DNA of 48,940 nucleotides from an uncultured Hungatella sp. (GCA_949879025.1 CATLBO010000010.1:1-48940); one strand, 5' to 3'; counted from the stretch's first letter, positions 32,869 through 42,445 are shown. Notes: a model not told the origin generated them from the sequence alone. Numbers and translations: made by a program.

Positions 32869-34779
32869 CTAATACGGCCTGGCATAAAATACAACTTTAT
32901 TTGTTCGTAACGGATCAAGCGCAACGCCCCTGGACGGACTGGCTGCATGGACCATCTTCCCATCCCCCACATAAATCGCCACATGGGAGATATTACGAAA
33001 CTCCCCATTCTCCTCATAGGAATAAAATATCAAGTCCCCCGGCTCCAGCTCCTTTTTATTGATTATCATGGCATTGACATAACAATATTTCCCCTGCTCT
33101 GCCGCTGTCGCCGGAAGGTCGATGCCGGCCTCCTTATATAATCTCTGCACAAGGGAGCTGCAGTCGTAATACTCCTCCTGGTACCGCTTGTCCTGGCTGT
33201 ACTGGCAGCCTATCTTTGTCACGGCAAGTTCAGCGACCGTCTGTCCCCCTGCGCCTGCCGGAAAGCTGTCCTGCATTTCATCATCCATCATGGATTCCAG
33301 CCAGCCCTTTTGTTCCTCCGTTAATTTACCCAATGCAAGGTAATCTTCATAAGCCAGGTTGTGTACCAGCGTGCCGGACACCGTAACTTCCACGGTATTC
33401 TCGTTCCCCTCTGCCAGAAACGCCTCCACTTTCCGCCTTCCCCATGCCAAAGCCGCTGCATGGCTGTCAAAATAAATGTCAAAATCTGTGCCATCCCGGG
33501 CAAAGTTCCCTGTATCTTCCACCTTGTAAGTCTTTCCATTCATTACAATTTCTGTCCCCATCGGCACTTTGGGGCTGTGTGCATCCACCGCCAGCGTATG
33601 GCCTGCCTTTGGCACAGTGCCGGAGGCGGTATGCCCGCCTGCCCATTTCCCACAGCAGAGGGAACAGTTGCAGTAGCCCGTCGTCACCACCTGCCCCAAT
33701 GACGCACCTGCCGGAATCTGCGTTTTGCTGCTGGAACTGTCACAGTAATTCATCTCGTCAAAAACTTCTTTCAGATGTTTCTTCCCCTCGTCATCCATGA
33801 CATAAGCCGCCTGCCCGGTTCCGTACTTTACCATATATACCATGAGGGTATCGTTAAAATTCGATATGGGAACGCCATCCTCACTGTTCCGGTAAGTGAT
33901 AACATAGCCCTGCTCCTCCAGTGAGGCAACCTGGCTGTTAAAATCCCGGTAATACTCGCTTAACACGGTCCGGGGATTGTCATACCCGGTGTCCGGCAGC
34001 GGACAAAAGATAGCAATCGGTGAATTATAAATTGCCGCCAGTATGGCAGCCACAATAATTCCCACAACGGCAGCCACAAAAGACACGGCAAGAAGTAATG
34101 GTGTAAGTGCCGCCGCTGCCTGTTTTGCAAGCAGCAGGACAGCTGCCTTTGCCGCTGACTTTGTACAAGTTATCAAATCTTTCTGCTCCTGCCTCTCTGT
34201 CCGGAAGGCATCCAGAAATGTGTCAATCATACGTCCTTTGACAGCGCCATTGACCGAAGAACCTTTCCCAGTTTTCTTCTTTGCACTGTCTTTTTTTCCA
34301 CTGTGCTTTCTCCCATTTCTGTCTTTTCCTTTACTGCCCCTTTCTCTGGCATGGTTGGAAAGCCCTGCCTCACTTCTGTCCGTGCGGACACGTTTTTTCT
34401 CCTCTTTCTTCTCATTTTTAGTTTTTTTTCTGCGGTACAGCTTTCCCGCCCCGGAAGTGATACCCATTGCCGGGGCTGCTGCTGTCGCCGCCAAATCAAG
34501 GCTTTCCTTTATCTCCTCGCCGCCTTCAACCTGTCCTGCCCCTGCCCTTGCCCCTGCTGCCGCCATAATTTTCAAACTCTGGTTACGGACTTTGACCGAC
34601 CTCCCGGACTCCGTATATTTATCCCTAATGCCAATATGCGGCTTTCTTCCTTTTACGGCGGCAGAAGTGCTTTCCGCCTTTTTTCTGGTTACTGCCTTTT
34701 TACCTGTTTGCAGGTGCAGACGGGGCTTTCGCTTTGTGTGGATAACCATCAGTTTGTCATCCACTTTCCTGATTTTCAA
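32869..34779 (-). CDS. Membrane-bound cell-wall hydrolase (3D + NlpC/P60)
   Basis: Six hundred thirty-six residues from TTG 34779, with AAAGGAGG ten bases upstream (KIRKVDDKLMVIHTK follows). A long basic N-terminal part (1-215) is followed by one or two membrane segments (about 225-260). Outside come a 3D/RlpA-like domain (about 365-450: GYCNCSLCCGKW, VDAHSPKVPMGTEI, VEDTG) and a C-terminal NlpC/P60 peptidase (about 520-636: YYDCSSLVQRLY with the catalytic Cys, ISHVAIYVGDGKMVHA with His). It opens peptidoglycan for the conjugation channel, as the VirB1-like lytic component. Confidence 0.9.
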   Translation of the reverse strand: MKIRKVDDKLMVIHTKRKPRLHLQTGKKAVTRKKAESTSAAVKGRKPHIGIRDKYTESGRSVKVRNQSLKIMAAAGARAGAGQVEGGEEIKESLDLAATAAAPAMGITSGAGKLYRRKKTKNEKKEEKKRVRTDRSEAGLSNHARERGSKGKDRNGRKHSGKKDSAKKKTGKGSSVNGAVKGRMIDTFLDAFRTERQEQKDLITCTKSAAKAAVLLLAKQAAAALTPLLLAVSFVAAVVGIIVAAILAAIYNSPIAIFCPLPDTGYDNPRTVLSEYYRDFNSQVASLEEQGYVITYRNSEDGVPISNFNDTLMVYMVKYGTGQAAYVMDDEGKKHLKEVFDEMNYCDSSSSKTQIPAGASLGQVVTTGYCNCSLCCGKWAGGHTASGTVPKAGHTLAVDAHSPKVPMGTEIVMNGKTYKVEDTGNFARDGTDFDIYFDSHAAALAWGRRKVEAFLAEGNENTVEVTVSGTLVHNLAYEDYLALGKLTEEQKGWLESMMDDEMQDSFPAGAGGQTVAELAVTKIGCQYSQDKRYQEEYYDCSSLVQRLYKEAGIDLPATAAEQGKYCYVNAMIINKKELEPGDLIFYSYEENGEFRNISHVAIYVGDGKMVHAASPSRGVALDPLRTNKVVFYARPY

Positions 34780-34889
34780 TCTTACCCAACCTCCTTTCCC
34801 CAACAGGGATATGCAGAAAGAACGCTATTTCTAGCGTCCTCTCCTGTCAAAACATCCTATTTTCTGTCTGCCATTTTCTCCAGCAAAAC

Positions 34890-37550
34890 CTAACCATATA
34901 TCATCCAGTCATTACCCGCTTTTTCCGTCTTCTGCGGCCCTGAAAAAAACTGCCCGCTTTCTGTCCTGCGGTGCTTTGGCTCATATATTTTCATTGGCGC
35001 ATTATCCTCCCCAGATACATCCCTGTTGTCCGGCTGAAAGATATTTCCTGCCATTCCGATTTCCTCTGCTGCTAGTTGCAGCATATCCCATTCCAGCATA
35101 AAACCTCCTACCGGTTCTGTTTCCTGCTCTGGCATAAAGCCATCCATCGGCTCTGTTTCCGATTCCGGCATAGACAAAAAACCGGTGTTCCCATTATCCT
35201 GCAATGCCCCCTCCGCTATCTTCTCATGGAGGTTCGTGTTATACAGACGGTACAAATCCGTCTCCTTACTTATCCTGTTGTCAAAAGGAATGACAACACT
35301 GCCACACTTTAACAGTCCCGTTCCGCTTGATGAATTGCTGACAAAACGCAGCTGCGCATCCGACACGCCTATGGTCTCCGCCAGCTTTGCACTGTCCACA
35401 TTGGACTGCTTTAACAGCACCACAAACTCACTGTTGGATAACAAAGTAGTGGCGATATAATTCTGTAACAAATCTGACACGTTCTGGCTGATTCCGGTAC
35501 AGAGGCCGCCCTGCTTTCTGACCTTTTTCCACAACTGCTGTAAATACTTTGCACTGTACTCACTGCCAAGCAGCACATGGCATTCGTCAATATACAGCCA
35601 CGTTGCCCTGCCCCGCTTTGCGTTGTCCAAAATCCTCTGCTGAATCGCCTCCATCATCACAAGCATTGCCACCGGCGCAAGCTGGCTCCCCAAATCCTGT
35701 ATGCCGTACACCGTAAAACGGCTGTCCACATCCACGTTCGTGTGGTGGTTGAAGATGTTAAGGGAACCCTCCACGAATAATTCAAGGGAAAGTGCCAGCT
35801 CCTGCGCCTCCATTTCTTCCTGTGCCTTGAGAATCCGATAAAAATCTGACATGACCGGAACCCTCTGCTGTTTCCATGCCGCCATATAAAGGCTGCGGAC
35901 ACAGCGGTCAATGATGGAATGGTGTTTCTGGTTCAGGACGTTGCCTAACAGCTGGTCGCAGAGGGAAAGCATAAATTCCGACTTGTCAGCAATGGCCTCC
36001 CGCAGCCCTTTCTCATTGGTGTGTGCCATATCTGTCTCCAGCGGGTTGACAAAGTTTTTCGTATATGCTGACAGGTTCACAACCGCACCGCCGTAAGTCG
36101 CCGCAATGTCAAAATATTCATTCATCGGATCTATGACTATCACGTCATCATCCGTATTTAAGAACACGCTGCCCATCTCCTGCTTTGCAAAAAAGGACTT
36201 GCCGGAGCCCGGCACGCCGAAAATGAACCCATTGCCATTTATCAGCGTCTTCCGGTTCCCCACGTTGATGTTTTTGCTAATCTGGTTAATGCCGTAATAG
36301 TTGCCCCCGGCATCGTTTAATTCCTGCACATTGAAAGGCAACAATGCCGCAAGGGACTGCGTCAGCATGGTGCGCATGGTCTCCACCTGCCTTACCCCGA
36401 TAGGAAGTGCAGTATTTAACGCCTCCCTCTGTTTCAGGTAGTGGGTGTCGATGATAACCGAATGGCGTTTCCCAATGGTCTCCACCGTCTCCGTCACGCT
36501 CTCCAGTTCCTCCCTGCTCTCTGCCACAAGAATAATGCTGACCGCCGCATAAAATAAACACTGGTCGTTTTCCCTCACGTCATCCATGATTTCCTCAATG
36601 TCTTTTTTCTCCATGCGCTTTGCATAGGAAATTTCCGAGGAAAAGTCATTGTTTTTGTTCCTTACCCGCTGCTGCCTGATAATGTCGCTCTCAATGCCGA
36701 GATATTTTTTCTGCAGTATCTTTGTCGTCAAATCTTTCGGCACCGGCACAACGTCAATGCTCACAATGGAATGGACAGGCAGTGACGTAATTTCATTAAG
36801 GAAACGGTCGGATAAGCTGCTGGGATATTTTTTAATGAACAGCGCCCTTACAAACTTACCCTCGTCTTCGATATGCTCCGGGAAGTATTTCAGCATCCCA
36901 TTGCACAAATCATTGCGGAAATCCAAGCCAACCTTTTTTGCCCGCCGGATGTCAAAGTCAAAACCGTCCTCCCTGCCGAGGTGGTAAAAATCATGCAGCA
37001 CCTTTAACCTCTCATTTCCAGAAAGCGGCTCTATCTCTGCCCCAAGTTCCCCAAAAGCCTTGTGCAGTACAGCCTCCAGCGTGGCAAACTGCGCCTTTGC
37101 CTCCTCAAAATTCTTCCTCTCAACCGTAAGCGTCAGATACCGTTCCTGCTCTATCCCCTGCCTGCCCTCACGGATTTTGCCCTCTATGATGTCATTGTAG
37201 ATTTTACGGAACCGGTCAAACCCGTCCTGGCGGTATGGCAGCAGCACCATCTCCCGCAAATTGGCCATGTCCTTATTCCTGTTGTTTATGGTAACCTTAA
37301 AATTACAGTCCAGTGAGTTGAGGAATTTGCAGTACCTCTCAAAAATGCTTTCCTGCTCCCCCTCATTGGCAGTCGTGTAATTAATGTCCATAAAACGGTA
37401 ACTCTTTGAATAACGGTTTTTTGCAACCTCAAAAATGCCGTTCTCAGCCACCGACAGTATCTCTATTGTCTCCTGTATGGATTTCGGCGTCTTATAAAGG
37501 GGCACATCTGCCTTTTTAAGCTCTTTGAATCCATCTGAAAAAATTCCCAT
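34890..37550 (-). CDS. virB4: VirB4-family conjugation ATPase
   Basis: Eight hundred eighty-six residues; the ATG at 37550 has GGAGG upstream, and a longer frame to 37658 would run into the preceding gene. VirB4 powers assembly of the type IV secretion channel at the inner membrane face. Walker A (GVPGSGKSFFAKQ, about 447) and Walker B (WLYIDECHVLLG, about 653) are present, with motifs after them (QNVSDLLQNYIATTLLSNSE). The N-terminal half matches the TraC/VirB4 alpha/beta region. The C-terminal 90 residues are acidic and repetitive (MPESETEPMDGF, MPEQETEPVGGF). Confidence 0.95.
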   Translation of the reverse strand: MGIFSDGFKELKKADVPLYKTPKSIQETIEILSVAENGIFEVAKNRYSKSYRFMDINYTTANEGEQESIFERYCKFLNSLDCNFKVTINNRNKDMANLREMVLLPYRQDGFDRFRKIYNDIIEGKIREGRQGIEQERYLTLTVERKNFEEAKAQFATLEAVLHKAFGELGAEIEPLSGNERLKVLHDFYHLGREDGFDFDIRRAKKVGLDFRNDLCNGMLKYFPEHIEDEGKFVRALFIKKYPSSLSDRFLNEITSLPVHSIVSIDVVPVPKDLTTKILQKKYLGIESDIIRQQRVRNKNNDFSSEISYAKRMEKKDIEEIMDDVRENDQCLFYAAVSIILVAESREELESVTETVETIGKRHSVIIDTHYLKQREALNTALPIGVRQVETMRTMLTQSLAALLPFNVQELNDAGGNYYGINQISKNINVGNRKTLINGNGFIFGVPGSGKSFFAKQEMGSVFLNTDDDVIVIDPMNEYFDIAATYGGAVVNLSAYTKNFVNPLETDMAHTNEKGLREAIADKSEFMLSLCDQLLGNVLNQKHHSIIDRCVRSLYMAAWKQQRVPVMSDFYRILKAQEEMEAQELALSLELFVEGSLNIFNHHTNVDVDSRFTVYGIQDLGSQLAPVAMLVMMEAIQQRILDNAKRGRATWLYIDECHVLLGSEYSAKYLQQLWKKVRKQGGLCTGISQNVSDLLQNYIATTLLSNSEFVVLLKQSNVDSAKLAETIGVSDAQLRFVSNSSSGTGLLKCGSVVIPFDNRISKETDLYRLYNTNLHEKIAEGALQDNGNTGFLSMPESETEPMDGFMPEQETEPVGGFMLEWDMLQLAAEEIGMAGNIFQPDNRDVSGEDNAPMKIYEPKHRRTESGQFFSGPQKTEKAGNDWMIYG

Positions 37551-37624
37551 GTCTGCCTCCATTCCCGTGCAATAGGGAAAGCGGCAAACTCCCTGCCGGC
37601 TCCCCATCTGCACTGTTTTCCTTT

Positions 37625-38608
37625 CTACTGTTTCTTCTCCGGACAGAAAGACCTGCACCTGCCCATCTCAATATCCGCAATACACTTCAGTATCGGATAG
37701 GCCTGCTGCGGCACCACCGCATTCCCAAGCGAAAACATACGGCTGCCCCACAGCGGGTAAGGTCTCGTAATGCGGCTTACACCCTCCGGCTCTTTTTCCC
37801 ACATCCTATGTCCGTCCATCCAACCGGGAAGCCCATCAGCCATTCCACCCACTCTGGGTTGAGTTTGTGCTGTTTCATGGAAAGTTCCGTGACTTCCGTA
37901 AAAAGCTCCCTCTGCTCCTCCGTCTCCGGTTCGTGGAACCCGGTCCCCGTCTGCTCCATTACCTCCGGGGTACAGAATACCCGCATCTGCAGGTTGGGGT
38001 TCCAGAGCGTCCCCGTCGAGTTGAGTTTCTTTAATGTTCCCGTTTTCTTCATCCTGCCAATGAGGGCAGTGGAAACATCCATCTTCCCAATGGCCGCCAC
38101 CGGCGTCGGCCAGGTGTCCGGCAATGAATACCCGTTTCCTCTCATGCCACGCGCCGACGGCGAGAGCAGGTAGTACGAAAGCCCGGACTTCATAGCCTGC
38201 TCCTTCCAAATCAGAAACCGTCTGTTCGAGCCCCATATTGAGGAACCCAGCAACATTTTCTCCAAGCACCCAAGCGGGGGAGAGCTCTTTGATGACTCTA
38301 AGCATTTCCGGCCAGAGGTAACGGTCATCCTCAAAGCCTCTGCGTCTCCCGGCAAAGGAAAACGGCTGGCAGGGGAATCCCCCTGAGATGAGTGTGACAC
38401 TTCGTTCGTTTGTCCTCGCATAAAACTCCTCCTTATTCAAATCCTTGATGTCCTTAAATCTAGGCACATCTTTCCAGTGTTTTTCCAATATCCCATTCTG
38501 AAAATCAGCCCATTCGCACTGTGCAACAGTGGTAAACCCCGCCGCCTCCGCCGCAAGGTCAAGCCCGCCAATGCCGGTAAACAGGCTGACGTGTGTTAAA
38601 TCCTGCAT
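37625..38608 (-). CDS. DNA (cytosine-5) methyltransferase
   Basis: Three hundred twenty-seven residues from ATG 38608; a start at 38629 adds seven. It methylates cytosine at C5 in a specific DNA site. Motif I ([18 protein letters not shown]), motif IV ([16 protein letters not shown], catalytic Cys80), motif VI (GENV, about 116-119), motif VIII ([10 protein letters not shown]) and motif X ([15 protein letters not shown]) are in order. The target-recognition part (about 175-270) is short and Gly/Asp-rich. A second gene is embedded in another frame (37777-38421). It is probably for protection of the element against restriction. Confidence 0.93.
   Translation of the reverse strand: MQDLTHVSLFTGIGGLDLAAEAAGFTTVAQCEWADFQNGILEKHWKDVPRFKDIKDLNKEEFYARTNERSVTLISGGFPCQPFSFAGRRRGFEDDRYLWPEMLRVIKELSPAWVLGENVAGFLNMGLEQTVSDLEGAGYEVRAFVLPALAVGAWHERKRVFIAGHLADAGGGHWEDGCFHCPHWQDEENGNIKETQLDGDALEPQPADAGILYPGGNGADGDRVPRTGDGGAEGAFYGSHGTFHETAQTQPRVGGMADGLPGWMDGHRMWEKEPEGVSRITRPYPLWGSRMFSLGNAVVPQQAYPILKCIADIEMGRCRSFCPEKKQ
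37777..38421 (-). CDS. Methyltransferase-associated protein in an overlapping frame
   Basis: Two hundred fourteen residues, entirely inside the C5 methyltransferase gene but in another frame. ATG 38421 has AAGGAGGAG at ideal distance. The protein looks like a known family encoded beside phage C5 methyltransferases: [62 protein letters not shown] and [17 protein letters not shown]. The last motif is the typical end of that family. Its role is unknown; a specificity or partner role for the methyltransferase is an inference. Both frames carry conserved motifs over the same bases. Confidence 0.7.
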   Translation of the reverse strand: MRGQTNEVSHSSQGDSPASRFPLPGDAEALRMTVTSGRKCLESSKSSPPLGCLEKMLLGSSIWGSNRRFLIWKEQAMKSGLSYYLLSPSARGMRGNGYSLPDTWPTPVAAIGKMDVSTALIGRMKKTGTLKKLNSTGTLWNPNLQMRVFCTPEVMEQTGTGFHEPETEEQRELFTEVTELSMKQHKLNPEWVEWLMGFPVGWTDIGCGKKSRRV

Positions 38609-38635
38609 ATATTTCTTTTCCCTTTCCATACAAAA

Positions 38636-38666
38636 AGGGCATCTCCCATACAGCGGAAAATGCCCT
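38636..38666 (-). promoter_or_regulatory. Hairpin in front of the methyltransferase gene
   Basis: AGGGCAT / ATGCCCT around a 17-base loop; on the minus strand the right arm is followed by TTTTTG. It lies between prgI and the methyltransferase gene, with GGGAG in the loop, so it may end the upstream transcript or restrict translation. Confidence 0.5.
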
Positions 38667-38684
38667 GATTGTTACTTATTCTTT

Positions 38685-39182
38685 TTACTGTCTGTACTTA
38701 TACCAGACTGCCAATACTACAAATAAAACAAAAAATAATACCATTGCAAAAAACATACGGAACATCTTTTTCCGGACTGCTGCAAAGCCGCTTCCACCAT
38801 TATCCCCTTTCTTTCCTGTACTGCTTTTCTTTCCTGCCTTATTCTTTGTTTCTTCCTCCAGCCGCAACTTCCGTACTGCCTGCTCCCCCTCCGTAGATAC
38901 ATAGGTGTAGGTGCGGTTTGCAAAGGCAAAGTGCAGCTTTAATTTCATCATTTCCATAAACGTCATCCCATGATAAGAATAAAAGCCCGTCATGGCGATT
39001 GGTGCAACCACCGGGATTGCTATATAGGCGCTGACCGTCAGCCCCACATATTGGTACAAAAGCAGCACAATCCCGCCTCCCACAGCTACAGATAAGACAG
39101 AGTACACAAGCTGTCTTGCAGTCAGTCCTAGCACCACGGACTCCTTGTAGTTGTCAATATTTTTATTAATCTCTATTACCAC
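38685..39182 (-). CDS. PrgI-family conjugation membrane protein
   Basis: One hundred sixty-five residues from GTG 39182 (GGAGA eight bases upstream), reading VVIEINKNIDNYKESVVLGL with the GTG as Met. Two membrane segments follow (about 28-65, including SVLSVAVGGGIVLLLYQYVG and YIAIPVVAPIAMTGFYSYHG), then YTYVSTEGEQ. A third membrane helix lies at the C-terminal end (FFAMVLFFVLFVVLAVWY). PrgI/VirB3-like proteins sit beside VirB4 in the inner membrane; the longer frame upstream overlaps the preceding gene and is not used. Confidence 0.85.
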   Translation of the reverse strand: MVIEINKNIDNYKESVVLGLTARQLVYSVLSVAVGGGIVLLLYQYVGLTVSAYIAIPVVAPIAMTGFYSYHGMTFMEMMKLKLHFAFANRTYTYVSTEGEQAVRKLRLEEETKNKAGKKSSTGKKGDNGGSGFAAVRKKMFRMFFAMVLFFVLFVVLAVWYKYRQ

Positions 39183-39210
39183 TGTTTTCTTCTCCTTTCC
39201 TGACGGCTTT

Positions 39211-39807
39211 TTACCTTGACTTCCCCGGTTCCTGCCGCACAGGCTCCTGTTCCCTCTCTGCGTCCCCAAACTCCCATTCATCTTTGGATGTGATATTGAC
39301 ATATTCGCCAATGATATGGAGCGCCTCATGATAACTGCCAGAAGAACAAACACGTTCTCTCAGTTCCTCTGCCTGCTCTTTCAGTCCATGCTCCCTTAAC
39401 GTACTGGCAGCAACCCCTGCCAGGTTAAAGATGTTGCTGTCCTCCCCAATCAGGGCACAGTCCGGCTTTTCCACAGGCCTGTCCGCAAAGCCGCCCAGAC
39501 GGTTCGGCACATAGTCGGACAGCCATGTGCCGCCAAAGTTCTCATACGTCTGTAACCGCCATATGGCGAATTTCCCCATATCCAGCTTTACATCCTCAAA
39601 AGGATATAAAATACAAGGCAGCCCATCATGTTCAAATGTCGACACTTCCTGAAATTCTGTCCCATCCAGTAAAATTCCTTCTTCCGTAAGCATCTGGTTG
39701 ATTCCATCCACCCACTCTTTAAGTTCCCCGCCGCAGCCTTGCAAAATAAGCCCCTCCTTATCCTCCATGCTGCGCAAGTCTTCCGATGAAATTGTATTGA
39801 TTTTCAA
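39211..39807 (-). CDS. ICE protein of unknown function (CPD/LIGEDSN type)
   Basis: One hundred ninety-eight residues from TTG 39807, with AAAGGAG eight bases upstream. It is acidic and has a block KPDCALIGEDSNIFNLAGVA with ASTLREHGLKEQAEELRERV, typical of ICE-encoded proteins with a 'LIG.DGN.F.L' motif. It lacks membrane segments and is probably cytoplasmic. It lies between two other transfer-region genes; specific role unknown. Confidence 0.7.
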   Translation of the reverse strand: MKINTISSEDLRSMEDKEGLILQGCGGELKEWVDGINQMLTEEGILLDGTEFQEVSTFEHDGLPCILYPFEDVKLDMGKFAIWRLQTYENFGGTWLSDYVPNRLGGFADRPVEKPDCALIGEDSNIFNLAGVAASTLREHGLKEQAEELRERVCSSGSYHEALHIIGEYVNITSKDEWEFGDAEREQEPVRQEPGKSR

Positions 39808-39839
39808 AATTTATTCTCCTTTCCTGCAAATACCATTAC

Positions 39840-40538
39840 TTACCTTGCTTTTCCCGGCTGTTCCTTTCCCATGCCTTTTTCCTGCACCGGTTCATAGGAA
39901 TTTCCGTTCTGTTCCATTTTCTCAGCAAACTCACAGATATGGAAAATCCAGCCGGAAACTTCCGTATGGTATTCATCCACAAACCGGCAAATTTTTTCCC
40001 TCTGCTCTCCATCCGGTTCCGTTATGATTATCCTCCCTCCATCCGGTACACGGAACAGCTCCTGATAATGCGGATCGACAAAACGGATGCCCGGGCGTGC
40101 ATTTGCCATATGCCTGTCCAGAAACTCTGAAACATAGCAGTAACAGAAAAAGGTATCTTTTTCCGGCCTCAGATTGCAGCGTATCAGAAAGGCGTGTTCC
40201 CCCTTGTCCACACGGAAACCGGCTACCGTCATGTCCCCTGCCCCGAAAATGCTTTCCGGGTGTTCACGCACATAGTCCCTCATGGAAGTGCGGCTCTGCA
40301 AAAGCCCATGCTCCCCTGAACGTAGGCCGCCAACCACTCCGTCCAGTTCTGTCTTAAACGCATCTGTTTTGTATTTCTCCCACCGGTCCGTCCATGCGGT
40401 GTAAAAATCTTTCCTGCTGCTGTCAAGCTCCCCATACATGAAACCGATAGTTCCCGTCTGCCCTTCAAGCTGCATACCCTGTGTAAAGGTATATTTCCTT
40501 TCTTCCTCTGTAAGCGGCCTTATTTTTAATTCGTTCAT
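39840..40538 (-). CDS. ICE protein of unknown function
   Basis: Two hundred thirty-two residues from ATG 40538 (AAAGGGGATAAG). It begins MNELKIRPLTEEERKYTFTQ and contains TGTIGFMYGELDSSRKDFYT, RDYVREHPESIFG and YCYVSEFLDRHMANARPGIR. It looks like a soluble conserved protein of this ICE family; no enzymatic motif is seen. The stop is 32 bases before the next gene's start. Confidence 0.7.
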   Translation of the reverse strand: MNELKIRPLTEEERKYTFTQGMQLEGQTGTIGFMYGELDSSRKDFYTAWTDRWEKYKTDAFKTELDGVVGGLRSGEHGLLQSRTSMRDYVREHPESIFGAGDMTVAGFRVDKGEHAFLIRCNLRPEKDTFFCYCYVSEFLDRHMANARPGIRFVDPHYQELFRVPDGGRIIITEPDGEQREKICRFVDEYHTEVSGWIFHICEFAEKMEQNGNSYEPVQEKGMGKEQPGKAR

Positions 40539-40551
40539 CTTATCCCCTTTC

Positions 40552-41394
40552 TTAAAGCCCCAATACCTTACCGGTAAGGCTCTGGGCTCCTTTCACACTT
40601 CCTACCGTAAGTGCAATCGTAAACGTCATCTCACACAGATAAATCAGGGTTTTTGCCCAATCCGAATAATCCCCCGTAAAAGATGGCAGCCCCGCATTGA
40701 TAAAGGCATTGCAGACGATAATTGCCAGTGCCATTGTAACTGCCTCAAATGCCACTGACAGGAAATATTTGCTGTAAGTGACCGCCGTGTGTGCCACCAT
40801 CCGGTTCCCGCTCATGGTAGCGTAAGCTATCGAACCAATCGGCACAATAACCAGCAGTTTCAGGAAACGGAAATACACCGTATAGAGCAGGAAAAAACCA
40901 CAGATTATCACAATCAGCGACAGCAGCGCCGCCAGTATCAGCATAATCAGGCTTTCCCCAAACCCTAAATTTTCAATAACCTGCGCCTGCTCCTCTGCGA
41001 TTTTCAGCTCCGTGGCATTGCCCGCACTGAGCAGCCCCACCAGACTGCCGATGGAAGTAAATGCGGCTTTCATAATCGTTACGTTGTTTGCCACCATATA
41101 CTCCGCCAGCCCAAGCCGGATTAGCATACGCAGGATTGCCTCAAACCTCATTTCCTCCCTGATGTCAATACTCTCCGAACAGAACCCTATCACGAAGAAC
41201 AGTACCACAAGGGAAGAACCGACAGCCACAAATATAGGCTCAATGCCGGCTATGACATTCCACGGCCCCCCTCCCTTAAACGCATCGGGCGACTGCCCCA
41301 ACAGGTCAAAGATAAGGGAAATCTGGTTATTCCAAAACCCAAACACTGCCTCCAAAAGTGCCAGTATCTTGTCGCCCAGCTTAAAAATGTCCAT
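40552..41394 (-). CDS. VirB6/TrbL-like membrane channel protein
   Basis: Two hundred eighty residues with about six membrane segments, e.g. IFVAVGSSLVVLFFVIGFCS, LIMLILAALLSLIVIICGFF, and LLVIVPIGSIAYATMSGN. VirB6-type proteins form part of the inner-membrane channel of type IV secretion systems. It lies between Maff2 and the following transfer genes, the usual place in Tn1549-like elements. Start at ATG 41394 with GAGGTG upstream. Confidence 0.88.
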   Translation of the reverse strand: MDIFKLGDKILALLEAVFGFWNNQISLIFDLLGQSPDAFKGGGPWNVIAGIEPIFVAVGSSLVVLFFVIGFCSESIDIREEMRFEAILRMLIRLGLAEYMVANNVTIMKAAFTSIGSLVGLLSAGNATELKIAEEQAQVIENLGFGESLIMLILAALLSLIVIICGFFLLYTVYFRFLKLLVIVPIGSIAYATMSGNRMVAHTAVTYSKYFLSVAFEAVTMALAIIVCNAFINAGLPSFTGDYSDWAKTLIYLCEMTFTIALTVGSVKGAQSLTGKVLGL

Positions 41395-41420
41395 TTCAAG
41401 TCACCTCGTTTCCACCTTTC

Positions 41421-41771
41421 CTAAAAGCCCAGGAATGTCAGCACTGAGGAAATCCCCGCCATCATTGCGCCTGCCACAATCCCTTTCAGTGCAGAGTTCA
41501 TGGTGGAAGAATCCTGCTGTTGGTATGCCTGTGCAAATTCCATCACATTTTTTGCAAGGATAATGACGCCCACCGCCCCAATCACTGCAATCACTAACGT
41601 CTTTAAATTGTCAAGCGGCTTTGTAACGGCACTGGTATCGCCTCCTGCCGCAAAAACCGTTGCTGTCATCTGCGACACGGCATATGCCGCACCAGCAAAA
41701 GACGGAACCAGAACCCTTTTGCAGAAACCGCCAATGTTGTTTTGTTTCTTCTTACTTGTGTTGTTTCTCAT
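41421..41771 (-). CDS. Maff2/VirB2-like small membrane protein
   Basis: One hundred sixteen residues from ATG 41771 with AAAGGAGAG. A basic N-terminus leads to a signal-like segment cut near FAAGG (about 42), then two membrane helices (LKTLVIAVIGAVGVIILAK; ALKGIVAGAMMAGISSVLTF). Size and topology fit the Maff2 family, a VirB2/TrbC-like pilin or channel subunit. The leader contains a long hairpin, which may set its high expression. Confidence 0.85.
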   Translation of the reverse strand: MRNNTSKKKQNNIGGFCKRVLVPSFAGAAYAVSQMTATVFAAGGDTSAVTKPLDNLKTLVIAVIGAVGVIILAKNVMEFAQAYQQQDSSTMNSALKGIVAGAMMAGISSVLTFLGF

Positions 41772-41797
41772 CTTTGCTCTCTCCTTTTCATAAAAAT

Positions 41798-41849
41798 ACG
41801 GAGATAAAAATATGGACAGACTTCTTCCATCCACGGCTTTTATCTCCGT
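41798..41849 (-). promoter_or_regulatory. Hairpin in the leader of the Maff2 gene
   Basis: ACGGAGATAAAA / TTTTATCTCCGT (12-base arms) spans most of the leader and ends 27 bases before the ATG. Confidence 0.6.
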
Positions 41850-42076
41850 CTGATGAAACAAGTCCATCCATATCTGTTCTTATATTTCATCGGGAATCCT
41901 CCCGTTATTAAAGGAAACCGGGCTTTCCCCAGTGCGTTACTGCAGCAGTCACCCCCTTTCCAATGTCACAAAAAAAGACACCAACCAAAATGAAATGGCT
42001 GATGTCAAATTTCATAACCTATTATTTTATCTGTATCAGTTTACTTTTTTCTTTTGAATTTTTCCCAATGAAAAAA

Positions 42077-42406
42077 TCATCTCTCCACAACAACTGTGAG
42101 CATCACTAAATCCTCGTCTCCTGTATTGATAATACTGTGTTCAGAACCCTTTTTGCACACATGGCAGTTTCCCATTGCAAGCAGCTCCTCCTCCCCATCA
42201 CAGACTGCTTTCCCGATGCCTGAAATAATATAATTGATGTCATCACTTGTAGGATGCCTGTGCAACCCAATAGAACCGCCTGCATGGATTTTACATGGTA
42301 TAATTTTTCCATTGCCATCCATAAACATCTTTGCAGACATTTCTCCGGTCCCGCCATTCATTCCAGGCATTTTTTTCTCCTGCTGTTTATTAAAATCTAT
42401 CAGCAT
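42077..42406 (-). CDS. Cupin-domain protein
   Basis: One hundred nine residues from ATG 42406 (GAGGGAAAAAT). A single cupin barrel with GLHRHPTSDDINYIISG and a second motif (GNCHVCKKGSEHSIINTGDE) supplies metal ligands (His48, His50, later His). The N-terminus has a Met/Gly-rich stretch (MPGMNGGTGEMSAKMF). Small cupins bind small molecules or are simple enzymes; the substrate is unknown. It is co-oriented with fluC 40 bases away, and both interrupt the transfer genes. Confidence 0.8.
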   Translation of the reverse strand: MLIDFNKQQEKKMPGMNGGTGEMSAKMFMDGNGKIIPCKIHAGGSIGLHRHPTSDDINYIISGIGKAVCDGEEELLAMGNCHVCKKGSEHSIINTGDEDLVMLTVVVER

Positions 42407-42445
42407 ATTTTTCCCTCCTCTGTACTTTTCTTGAATAAATATCCC

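Noticed and set aside
34043-34893. Long plus-strand frames opposite the NlpC/P60 gene
   Set aside because: They mirror the basic, Ala/Lys-rich N-terminal region of that gene and have no start signals.
36286-36561. A 91-codon frame inside virB4
   Set aside because: Gly/Arg/His-rich shadow frame without a ribosome binding site or recognisable motif.
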